Shown piece by piece: positions 27,783 through 35,578 of a DNA stretch of 64,000 nt. The position numbers were made by a program, and so were the translations under genes. The stretch spans positions 62,001-126,000 of the forward strand of contig NZ_JAQBIE010000005.1 of assembly GCF_028294535.1 (NCBI RefSeq). Direction: 5' to 3'. This stretch comes from Paracoccus onchidii (lineage in GTDB: Bacteria > Pseudomonadota > Alphaproteobacteria > Rhodobacterales > Rhodobacteraceae). The notes below the pieces were generated by a model. It did not search any database. It had not been told where the DNA came from and worked only from the letters and a program-made list of their open reading frames with translations. The number at the start of each line of letters is the position of its first letter. Within the stretch, counting starts at the first letter, position 1.

Positions 27783-29591
27783 ATGACCCAGTTTACTCTG
27801 AACCTGATCTTTATCGGGCTGTCCTTCGCGCTTTATATCGGCATTGCGATATGGGCGCGGGCCGGATCGACCGCCGAATTCTATGCCGCCAACCGGGGTG
27901 TAAGCCCGGTCATGAACGGTATGGCAACGGCGGCGGACTGGATGTCCGCGGCATCGTTCATTTCCATGGCCGGCCTGATCGCGTTTACCGGCTATGACAA
28001 TTCGACCTATCTGATGGGTTGGACGGGGGGCTATGTCCTTCTGGCGATGTTGCTGGCTCCGTATCTGCGCAAGTTCGGCAAGTTCACGGTGCCTGAATTC
28101 ATCGGTGACCGGTTCTATTCCAAGACGGCGCGGATCATCGGCGTGATCTGTCTGCTGATCATCTCGATCACCTATGTGATCGGCCAGATGACCGGAGTGG
28201 GCGTCACCTTTTCGCGCTATCTCGAGGTGTCGAATTCGACCGGCCTTTGGATCGGTGCGGCGATGGTGTTTTGCTATTCCGTTCTAGGTGGCATGAAGGG
28301 CATCACTTACACGCAGGTTGCGCAATATATCGTTCTGATCATCGCCTATACCATTCCGGCGATTTTCATCGCGCTGCAACTGACGGGGCATGTCCTGCCG
28401 CAAACCGGGTTGTTCGGCACGCTGAACGGCACCGACACCAAGTTCCTGACCAAGCTGGATCAGGTGGTCACCGATCTTGGATTCCGGTCCTATACCGAAC
28501 ATCACGGCGGAACGCTGAACATGGTCCTGTTCACGCTGGCGCTGATGATCGGCACAGCGGGTCTGCCGCATGTGATCATCCGCTTCTTTACCGTGCCCAA
28601 GGTTTCGGACGCACGTAAATCGGCAGGTTGGGCGCTGGTGTTCATTGCGTTGCTTTATACCGTCGCGCCTGCGGTCGGGTCGATGTCGCGCTTCAACCTG
28701 ACGGCAACCATGTGGCCGGGTGCGCAAACCGGCGAGACCTTCAGCCAGCCTGCGGTCAGCCTGGACTCGATCGAAAACGACGAGGACAAGCAATGGATGC
28801 GCAACTGGCAGGTGACCGGACTGCTGAACTGGGAAGACAAGAACGGCGACGGTCTGATCCAGTATTACAACGAGGGCGGTGAAAGCGAGGCACTGGCTGC
28901 TGCCGTGGCGGAACAGAACCTGCAAGGCAACGAACTGACAACCGTCAACCGCGACATCATGGTTCTGGCGAACCCTGAAATCGCGAATCTGCCGGGCTGG
29001 GTCATCGCCATCGTGGCTGCGGGTGGTCTGGCTGCGGCATTGTCGACGGCCGCGGGCCTGTTGCTGGCAATTTCGGGCGCGGTCAGTCATGACCTTGTGA
29101 AAGGCGCGATCAACCCGAATATCAGCGAGAAAGGCGAGCTGAACGCCGCGCGGATTTCGATGGCGGTATCGATCCTTGTTGCCACGATCCTGGGTCTCAA
29201 CCCACCGGGTTTTGCGGCGCAGACGGTCGCCCTGGCATTCGGTCTTGCGGCAAGTTCGATCTTCCCGGTCCTGATGATGGGTATCTTCAGCAAGCGCATC
29301 AACAAGCAGGGTGCCATTGCGGGTATGCTGGCAGGCATCCTTTCGACGCTGCTGTATATCTTTACCTACAAGGGATGGTTCTTCATTGCCGGCACCAACA
29401 TGCTGGACGATACCGCCGCGAACTGGCTGTTCGGTATTTCCCCGGCATCCTTCGGGGTGATTGGCGCGCTGATCAACTTTGGCGTGGCCTATGTCGTTTC
29501 GAACGCGACGGAAGAGCCGCCGATCGAAGTGCAGGAACTGGTGGAATCGATCCGCGTGCCGCGTGGCGCGGGTGGCGCGGTGTCGCACTGA
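27783..29591 (+). CDS. Sodium:solute symporter, acetate/carboxylate type
   Basis: A 602-residue polytopic protein of the SSS family with about 13 membrane helices. The early signature YAANRGVSPVMNGMATAADWMS includes the family's sodium-site region, and GGMKGITYTQVAQY follows. A long hydrophilic insertion (about residues 315-395, ENDEDKQWMRNW onward) is typical of the VC_2705-like subfamily paired with DUF4212 proteins. Location next to acsA and DUF4212 points to acetate or another short carboxylate as substrate. GAGGAG precedes the ATG. Confidence 0.93.
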   Translation: MTQFTLNLIFIGLSFALYIGIAIWARAGSTAEFYAANRGVSPVMNGMATAADWMSAASFISMAGLIAFTGYDNSTYLMGWTGGYVLLAMLLAPYLRKFGKFTVPEFIGDRFYSKTARIIGVICLLIISITYVIGQMTGVGVTFSRYLEVSNSTGLWIGAAMVFCYSVLGGMKGITYTQVAQYIVLIIAYTIPAIFIALQLTGHVLPQTGLFGTLNGTDTKFLTKLDQVVTDLGFRSYTEHHGGTLNMVLFTLALMIGTAGLPHVIIRFFTVPKVSDARKSAGWALVFIALLYTVAPAVGSMSRFNLTATMWPGAQTGETFSQPAVSLDSIENDEDKQWMRNWQVTGLLNWEDKNGDGLIQYYNEGGESEALAAAVAEQNLQGNELTTVNRDIMVLANPEIANLPGWVIAIVAAGGLAAALSTAAGLLLAISGAVSHDLVKGAINPNISEKGELNAARISMAVSILVATILGLNPPGFAAQTVALAFGLAASSIFPVLMMGIFSKRINKQGAIAGMLAGILSTLLYIFTYKGWFFIAGTNMLDDTAANWLFGISPASFGVIGALINFGVAYVVSNATEEPPIEVQELVESIRVPRGAGGAVSH

Positions 29592-29599
29592 CAAGAATG

Positions 29600-29627
29600 G
29601 CCGCACCCCGGCAGAACGGGGTGCGGC
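29600..29627 (+). other. Strong intercistronic hairpin
   Basis: GCCGCACCCCG and CGGGGTGCGGC form a perfect 11-bp stem with a 6-base loop between the symporter and the DUF294 gene, with no T run behind it. It may protect the upstream mRNA or partly terminate, setting lower expression of the downstream signalling genes. Confidence 0.7.
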
Positions 29628-29664
29628 TACCCTTGGCATGACAATCACGGGAGGGGTGTCGCGA

Positions 29665-31476
29665 ATGTCCGAGACGATCGAATTTCTCGCTACGGTTCAT
29701 CCCTATGATTGCCTGCCGCGCAACGAGCTGGACAGATTGGCCGGTTCCTTCCGCTGCAGGGATTATGAGACGGGCGCAACGATCTATCAGTTCGGGGACA
29801 AGCTGCCCGGTTTATACCTGATCCGGTCGGGGCATGTGCGCGTCACCGATCGCAATGGCGATCCAGTGTCCGAACTGGGCCAGCGCAACTCCTTTGGCGA
29901 ACGCGGTTTGTTGCGGGACGGTGTGGCCGTCACCTCGGCCACAGCCATCGACGAGGCGCAGGTTCTGATGTTGCCGCGCGCCGAGCTAGAGCGGCTGATC
30001 GCGGATCATCGCTGTGTTGCCCGCTTTTTCGCGCGTGGACGAATGGCCAGCCTGCGCGGAGCCGATATTGCCCTGTTGAAGGTCGAAGAGCTGCTGGCCG
30101 GTCGGGCACCTCTGTTCTGTTCAGCCGATACGCCGATTGTCGAGGCCGCAGGCCAGATGCGCGACGCGGGTGTCAGCAGCATCGGCGTGGTCGAGGATGG
30201 GGCGCTGATCGGTCTGGTGACCATTCGCGACATGTCCAACCGCGTCGTGGCCGAGGGGCGCGATGCGGGGCAACCCGTGCGCAGCGTCATGACCGAACAT
30301 CCGGTGACCTTGCCGCCGACCGCATTGGGTTATGATGTGCTGAGCATCATGTCCAGACGGGGGATCGGCCATTTACCGGTGGTTGAGGATGGTCGCTTCA
30401 TCGGCATGATCAGCCAGACCGATCTGACGCGCGTTCAGGCGATCAGCTCGGCGGGGTTGGTCCGCGACGCGATGCAGGCGCAAACGGTTCCCGGCCTTGC
30501 GCGGGTGGCTGCGGGTATTCCCGATCTTCTCGATCAGATGGTGCATGCTCATCAGCGCCACGAGGTGATTACACGCATGATCACCGATATCGCCGATGCG
30601 GTGACGCGGCGACTGCTGGATATGGCGCGGGACCGTTTTGGACCCGCGCCGTCGCGATGGTTGTGGGCCGCCTGCGGATCGCAGGGACGGCAGGAACAGA
30701 CCGGCGTCAGCGATCAGGATAATTGCCTGATCCTGGAAGAGGGCGCCAACCCGGATGATCCCTATTTCACGAACCTGTCGCGCTTTGTCTGTGACGGGTT
30801 GCACGCCTGCGGTTATGTGTATTGTCCGGGCGACATGATGGCCACGAACCCAAGATGGCGTCAGCCCAGAAATGTCTGGCAGGGCTATTTCACGGATTGG
30901 ATAACCCATCCCAGCCCCGAGGCGCAAATGCTGGCCAGTGTCATGTTTGATCTGCGCGCGATCGCCGGCGATGCTGCGCTGCTGGCCGATCTGCAACAGG
31001 ACACGTTGCAAATGGCCTCGCGCAATTCGATCTTTGTGGCGCATATGGTGTCCAATTCGTTGAAACACCGCCCACCGCTTGGATTGATGGGCGGTTTCTC
31101 GACGATCCGGTCGGGCGAACACAGGCACCATATCGACATGAAGCATAACGGAGTCGTGCCGGTGACGGATCTGGCGCGGGTCTATGCGCTGCAAGGTCGT
31201 CTGACATCGGTGAACACGCGTGCGCGCCTGTTGGACGCCGAGGCGAGGGGCGTGGTATCGGGCAGCGGTGCGCGCGATCTGATCGCCGCCTATGATCTTA
31301 TCCAGACGATGCGGCTGGAAAATCAGGCACATCTGATTCGTGCCGAGCGGACTGCCGACAATTACCTGTCGCCATCCGATCTGCCCGATCTGGAGCGCAG
31401 TCACCTGCGTGACGCCTTTGTCGTCGTGCGCAGCATGCAATCGGCCCTTGGCCATGGGAAGGGAATGTTGGGATGA
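29665..31476 (+). CDS. cNMP-binding/CBS/DUF294 nucleotidyltransferase-like signalling protein
   Basis: About 603 soluble residues in four parts: a cyclic-nucleotide-type beta-barrel (~10-130, FGERGLL), a CBS pair (~148-262, VVEDGALIGLVTIRD and GIGHLPVVEDGRFIGMIS), a GlnD-like DUF294 nucleotidyltransferase region with GSQGRQEQ and SDQD (residues 338-352), and a helical C-terminal domain. Such proteins are regularly encoded near acetate symporters in proteobacteria, with unknown chemistry. GGGAGGGG precedes the ATG at 29665. Its stop overlaps the next start as ATGA, beginning a chain of four coupled genes. Confidence 0.9.
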   Translation: MSETIEFLATVHPYDCLPRNELDRLAGSFRCRDYETGATIYQFGDKLPGLYLIRSGHVRVTDRNGDPVSELGQRNSFGERGLLRDGVAVTSATAIDEAQVLMLPRAELERLIADHRCVARFFARGRMASLRGADIALLKVEELLAGRAPLFCSADTPIVEAAGQMRDAGVSSIGVVEDGALIGLVTIRDMSNRVVAEGRDAGQPVRSVMTEHPVTLPPTALGYDVLSIMSRRGIGHLPVVEDGRFIGMISQTDLTRVQAISSAGLVRDAMQAQTVPGLARVAAGIPDLLDQMVHAHQRHEVITRMITDIADAVTRRLLDMARDRFGPAPSRWLWAACGSQGRQEQTGVSDQDNCLILEEGANPDDPYFTNLSRFVCDGLHACGYVYCPGDMMATNPRWRQPRNVWQGYFTDWITHPSPEAQMLASVMFDLRAIAGDAALLADLQQDTLQMASRNSIFVAHMVSNSLKHRPPLGLMGGFSTIRSGEHRHHIDMKHNGVVPVTDLARVYALQGRLTSVNTRARLLDAEARGVVSGSGARDLIAAYDLIQTMRLENQAHLIRAERTADNYLSPSDLPDLERSHLRDAFVVVRSMQSALGHGKGMLG

Positions 31477-31973
31477 CCGGAGTGGGCGTTGAGGTTCTGG
31501 GCGTCATTGCGGTGGGTATCGGGGTGGCGGCGCTGTTGTTCGCCTCGTTTCACGCGATACGGAAATTCGGTCTGGATCTGCCACGTTGGTGGATCCCGGC
31601 GGGAATTGGCATCGCGATGGTCGGCTATTCGGTCTGGAACGATTATGCTTGGTATGATCGGGCTGTCGGGCGGCTGCCATCGGGGTCCGAGGTTCTGTTG
31701 GTGGGGCATGAAAAGATGCCCTGGGCGCCCTGGACCTATATTGCCCCGGTTGCGGTTCGTTTCGCTGCATTGGATCCTGCCACCATCAGGGGCGCGGCGG
31801 ATGGTATCCGCCAAGCCCAGATCATGCTGATCGAACGCCGGGGCCAGGCACTTGTGGTGCCGCAGGATTTCGACTGCGCGGATCGGCAGATCCGGCGCGC
31901 GGATTCGCAATGGACCCCGGTCGATCCCGATGATGTTGCCTTCTTGCGTGTTTGTCAGGGGGCAAGCGGCTGA
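31473..31973 (+). CDS. Uncharacterised two-TM membrane protein in acetate signalling operon
   Basis: A 166-residue protein I do not recognise. It has hydrophobic helices at ~7-27 and ~41-56, then WNDYAWYDRAVGRLP and a C-terminal soluble domain of about 100 residues with two late cysteines (DFDCADRQ and LRVCQG) that could form a disulfide if the domain is periplasmic. It overlaps its upstream neighbour by ATGA and its downstream neighbour by TGATG, so it is made in step with the receiver and the sensor-exonuclease and is probably part of the same device. Confidence 0.75.
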   Translation: MTGVGVEVLGVIAVGIGVAALLFASFHAIRKFGLDLPRWWIPAGIGIAMVGYSVWNDYAWYDRAVGRLPSGSEVLLVGHEKMPWAPWTYIAPVAVRFAALDPATIRGAADGIRQAQIMLIERRGQALVVPQDFDCADRQIRRADSQWTPVDPDDVAFLRVCQGASG

Positions 31974-32341
31974 TGGCAAGGATCCTGGTGGTCGAGGATG
32001 AAGACAACATCGCCGTGGCGCTCGATTTTCTGTTGTCGCGTGACGGGCATGTTCACGAGCGTCTGGCAAGCGGTGGCGACGCGTTGAACCGGATACGGGA
32101 AACGCGGCCTGATCTGGTGTTGCTGGATGTGATGTTGCCCGATATTTCCGGCTATCAGATCGTTCAGGATTTGCGGGCCGATCCGGCGCTTGCGGATGTG
32201 CAGGTGTTGATGATGACAGCCCGTGGATCGGTCGTCGAACGGCGCAAGGGATTGGCCCTTGGGGCAGATGGTTTTATCGCAAAACCGTTCGAATTGTCCG
32301 AGTTGCGATCGGAAATGAGCAGATTGCTTGCAGCGCCATGA
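31973..32341 (+). CDS. Stand-alone response regulator receiver
   Basis: A 122-residue single CheY-like domain with the acidic pair in VVEDEDN, the phosphate-accepting Asp in LVLLDVMLPD (near residue 51), the conserved Thr of MMTARG, and the Lys of AKPFEL. There is no output domain, so it must act through a protein partner. Overlaps with both neighbours (TGATG and ATGA) point to the adjacent membrane sensor as that partner. In gamma-proteobacterial acetate switches the regulator (CrbR) has a DNA-binding domain; this one does not. Confidence 0.92.
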   Translation: MARILVVEDEDNIAVALDFLLSRDGHVHERLASGGDALNRIRETRPDLVLLDVMLPDISGYQIVQDLRADPALADVQVLMMTARGSVVERRKGLALGADGFIAKPFELSELRSEMSRLLAAP

Positions 32342-34296
32342 CACTGCGTGATCGCTCGTTGAGGTTGCGTATATTGCTGCTTTTTGTGGGGCTGGGCGGT
32401 CTGGTCCTGACGATCCTGGGGGCGGCATTGGGCGTTGCGGCCCTGCGCCTTGGCAATGCTGATCTGCGATCCGGAGTGATTGTCGATGCGTTTGCGTTGG
32501 CGGGGCTGATCGCCGGGCTTGGTGCGGTTGGGGCCATCGCGGCGGTGTGGCTGTTGTTTGATCGCCATGTTGCGCGACCCATCGAAACCCTGGCGGGCGG
32601 GTTGCGCACCGGTCAGGCCCCCTCGGCCGAAGATAGCCGGTATCTGGCGGATCTTGGGCCGGCTGTGCAGGATGCGGCGCGGGCAAGGGCAAGCGCTGCA
32701 CAGGCCTTGGCCAAGGCCGTTCGGGACCATGCCGGCGAGCTGGCGCATGAAAAGGAAACGCTGGAAAAGATCCTGGCCGATTTCGGGGCAGGCGCGGTCA
32801 TGACCGATGCGCATCACCGGATCGTTTTCTATAACGGGGCGGCTGCCGCGTTGCTGAACGGGATTGCGCTGGACCGGCTGTTGGATCGTTATATCGTTTC
32901 GGGTGCGATTGATGCGGCGCAGGCCCGGCTGGCAACCGGGGTCGAGGCCACCGATCTTGTGTGTCGCACCATCGATGGAAGCCGGCTGACGGGGCGAATG
33001 CGACAGGTCGATGAAAAGATCCTGTTGATCCTGCGCGATGAAGATGCGGTTCCCGCCTTGCCGCGTGACCGACTGGAAACCCTCAGGCGTCATGCCGCGA
33101 CGCTGGTGCCGATGCTGGATGCGCTGGACGGTCCGATGCCGGCTGATCTGGCCGAAGCGATCCGCCATGAAGGGCGTGGTCTGGCGCGTGAAACCCGCGC
33201 ATTGTCCGAGCTGATATCGGGGCGCGGATCGGTGGGGCGTGCCAATCTGGCCGAACTGACGGCGGGTCTTCAATTGAAAGCGAAGCTGCCCGATGTCGTG
33301 GTGCTGGCTGATGCCGGGCCGCTGAATGCATTGCTGCGTCGGTTACAACTTTATCTGCGCGATGACGGACTGGATCCGGTTCTGGATTGCGTCATGGACG
33401 ATCCCACCGAGGCCCATCTGTCGCTGGTCTGGACCGGGCGGCCGGTGGCAATGTCACGATTGGAGGATTGGCTGGCGCAACCGCCCGATTGTGCGCAGCC
33501 CGACCTTTGCGGTGCCGAGATACTGGCTGCGCATGCAACGGGCATCTGGCCCGAGACCCTGCAAGGGGGGCAGGCCCGGCTGGTCTTGCCGCTGGCTGTC
33601 GCAACGGGCGCACAGCGCCCGACAGGATTGACCTATGATTTCGCGCTTGGCAGGCGTGGGCCGCAATCCTCGCGTCTTTCGGAACTGACCTGTGTCGTGT
33701 TCGATACCGAAACGACGGGGCTGGATGTCAGCGACAGGATCGTGCAGATCGCTGGATTGCGGATCGCGGGGGGGCGATTGACCGGAGAAAGCTTTGAAAC
33801 GCTGGTCAATCCGCATCGGGCGATTCCGCCGGCTGCCACGCGGATCCATCGGATCAGCGATGACATGGTCGCTGATGCTCCGGATATCGGGGCGGCGCTG
33901 TCTGCCTTTCATCATTTCGCCGAAGATGCGGTGCTTGTTGCGCATAATGCGCCGTTCGACATGGGCTTGTTGCATGCCGCGCAATCGGAAACGGGCGTGC
34001 ATTTCGCAAATCCGGTGCTTGACACGGTGCTGTTGTCGGCCATGGTTTGGGGCTATTCCGCCGATCACAGTCTGGATGCCTTGGCCAGCCGTCTGGAGAT
34101 CGATATCCCTTCCGAAACGCGACACAGCGCAATGGGTGACAGCATCGCCACCGCCAGAGTTTTCCTGCGTCTGGTTGCGGCGCTTGAGGCCAAGGGTATT
34201 CAAAGTTTTCAGGATGTCACAGAGAACGCCAGAAAGTTCCGTCGCCTGATTGCCGATGCCAACCACGCGCGGCAAGATTCGATCAAAGGGGGGTGA
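32338..34296 (+). CDS. Membrane sensor fused to DnaQ-like 3'-5' exonuclease
   Basis: A 652-residue protein of unusual make-up. Two membrane helices (~11-35, ~50-74), a HAMP-like basic linker and a PAS-like domain (~150-235, ADFGAGAVMTDAHHRIVFYN) are followed by what looks like a decayed kinase region (~240-425, ending GGQARLVLPLA). The C-terminus is a complete DEDDh exonuclease: FDTETTG with Asp456/Glu458, HNAPFD with Asp541, and HSAMGD with His596/Asp601. All catalytic residues of the epsilon/RNase T type are present. It is the last of four coupled genes and should act at the membrane on an unknown nucleic acid or nucleotide. Confidence 0.88.
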   Translation: MTLRDRSLRLRILLLFVGLGGLVLTILGAALGVAALRLGNADLRSGVIVDAFALAGLIAGLGAVGAIAAVWLLFDRHVARPIETLAGGLRTGQAPSAEDSRYLADLGPAVQDAARARASAAQALAKAVRDHAGELAHEKETLEKILADFGAGAVMTDAHHRIVFYNGAAAALLNGIALDRLLDRYIVSGAIDAAQARLATGVEATDLVCRTIDGSRLTGRMRQVDEKILLILRDEDAVPALPRDRLETLRRHAATLVPMLDALDGPMPADLAEAIRHEGRGLARETRALSELISGRGSVGRANLAELTAGLQLKAKLPDVVVLADAGPLNALLRRLQLYLRDDGLDPVLDCVMDDPTEAHLSLVWTGRPVAMSRLEDWLAQPPDCAQPDLCGAEILAAHATGIWPETLQGGQARLVLPLAVATGAQRPTGLTYDFALGRRGPQSSRLSELTCVVFDTETTGLDVSDRIVQIAGLRIAGGRLTGESFETLVNPHRAIPPAATRIHRISDDMVADAPDIGAALSAFHHFAEDAVLVAHNAPFDMGLLHAAQSETGVHFANPVLDTVLLSAMVWGYSADHSLDALASRLEIDIPSETRHSAMGDSIATARVFLRLVAALEAKGIQSFQDVTENARKFRRLIADANHARQDSIKGG

Positions 34297-34701
34297 TCAC
34301 AGCTCGATTTCAGGTGCGTCGGGATTGATCGGAATATCGGGTTCGGTCTGGAACCGGTCGGGATCTTGCAGGCCCGGCCCCAACGGCGGGGGCGGCGGGG
34401 CATCCGCGCGGCGACGAATGATGATGTCGCCATTTTCCAGCCTTTCGGGCATCTGATAATTTTCCATGTCATCGACCATCGTTGACAGATCCTCGAAGAC
34501 CGGGGCCATGCGCGACAATGCCCCCGACATGTCTTCGCCCAGACGGTTCAGGTCGGGGCCGATATCATCGATGAAATCCTGCATCAGATTCTCGATCCCG
34601 CGCTGAAGCAGGCCGGAACCGTTCCCTTCGGGTTCCTGGGCGCTGACCGGCATGGTCGCAGACAGGAAGAACAGGGCGGCGATGAATGAATGTTGTTTCA
34701 T
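34297..34701 (-). CDS. Small secreted hypothetical protein
   Basis: About 134 residues with a clear signal peptide (MKQHSFIAALFFLSATMPVSAQ). The mature part is acidic and helical (NLMQDFIDDIGPDLNRLGED) and ends in a proline-rich tail (PPPPPLGPG). It belongs to a small Rhodobacterales family with no known function. It is convergent with the sensor-exonuclease, the stop codons abutting. Start 34701 is chosen for the signal peptide; an upstream start at 34737 would bury it. Confidence 0.75.
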   Translation of the reverse strand: MKQHSFIAALFFLSATMPVSAQEPEGNGSGLLQRGIENLMQDFIDDIGPDLNRLGEDMSGALSRMAPVFEDLSTMVDDMENYQMPERLENGDIIIRRRADAPPPPPLGPGLQDPDRFQTEPDIPINPDAPEIEL

Positions 34702-34779
34702 GCCACTTACGATGGGCGCAACCGGGATTGCAGGCAACCGGTTTGTTGCTGCTTCTCGGGAAAATGAATCCTCGGCCTG

Positions 34780-35460
34780 TCAGTCGTCCTGTCCAAGTAT
34801 CTGGCGGCCAAGATGCAGGATGCCGTCTCGGATATCACTTTCCAGTGCCGCGCATAGCGCCACCGGATCGCGATCAGCCAGCGCCTTCAGAATAGCCTTG
34901 TGATGGTCGACTTCGATGATCGTTTCGATCTGTTCGACAACCCGGCGCTGAAAAGGCCCCAGTTGCAGCCAAACGCTTTCGATCAGGGCCATCGCGCCAT
35001 GATGCGGGGGCAGGCAATAAAGGTCGCGGTGAAAGCGGTGGTTCAGGCGGGTCAGCGCGTCAAGGTCGCGCGCGGCAATCGCATGATCCATATTGTCGTC
35101 AAGCCTGCGCAGATCGTCGATGGCAATCTCTGACAGATAGGGCATGGCGCGCAGGATCGCGTGGCGTTCCAGCATGACACGCAGTTCGACCAGATCTTCC
35201 AGGCGTCCCGCGCTCATGTCCGGGATCCGTAGCCGCCGGTTACCCAGAACCTCGATCGCATTTTCGGATGACAGGCGGCGAATGGCTTCGCGGATTGGTG
35301 TCGGACTAAGGTCCATTTGTTGTGCAAGACCACGAAAGGTCAGGGCGGTTCCCGGACGCAACACCCCCACCATGATCGCGTCGCGCAGGCGAAGATAGGC
35401 GTATTCCTGGGTGGTCATTGCCTCGGGGCGGGGCAGCTGCGGGATAGGCCGGTCGGTCAT
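34780..35460 (-). CDS. GntR-family (FadR/FCD) transcriptional regulator
   Basis: A 226-residue regulator with an N-terminal winged helix (RDAIMVGVLRPGTALTFRGLAQQMDLSPTPIREAIRRL) given here only as positions ~26-64, and a C-terminal FCD ligand domain whose histidines (NHRFHRDLY near 140, and IEVDHHKAI) match the metal-binding pattern. It is divergent from puuA/puuB-like genes with about 120 bases between, so it probably controls them in response to a polyamine pathway metabolite. Confidence 0.9.
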   Translation of the reverse strand: MTDRPIPQLPRPEAMTTQEYAYLRLRDAIMVGVLRPGTALTFRGLAQQMDLSPTPIREAIRRLSSENAIEVLGNRRLRIPDMSAGRLEDLVELRVMLERHAILRAMPYLSEIAIDDLRRLDDNMDHAIAARDLDALTRLNHRFHRDLYCLPPHHGAMALIESVWLQLGPFQRRVVEQIETIIEVDHHKAILKALADRDPVALCAALESDIRDGILHLGRQILGQDD

Positions 35461-35518
35461 GTCGTGAACTGTCTTGTCAATCTTGCGGGATAGCGCCCAG
35501 AATGACCGCAGGGCCTGC

Positions 35519-35565
35519 TTGACTCAAGGCAAAAAACTATCACATAAAACGAAAGTGTATCACAT
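35519..35565 (+). promoter_or_regulatory. Predicted puuA promoter with direct-repeat operator
   Basis: TTGACT (35519-35524) and CATAAA (35543-35548) are spaced by 18 bases. Two copies of TATCACAT (35538-35545 and 35558-35565), 20 bases apart or about two helical turns, overlap and follow the -10. They are candidate binding sites for the divergent GntR protein. Confidence 0.45.
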
Positions 35566-35578
35566 TTTGGGTGTTCCG

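Noticed and set aside
28284..29648. A long minus-strand frame opposite the acetate symporter
   Set aside because: It is very rich in Arg, His and Gln with no domain, and is explained by codon bias of the symporter gene.
31973..32341. CrbR-type DNA-binding regulator of the acetate switch
   Set aside because: The protein ends right after the receiver fold; there is no helix-turn-helix domain.
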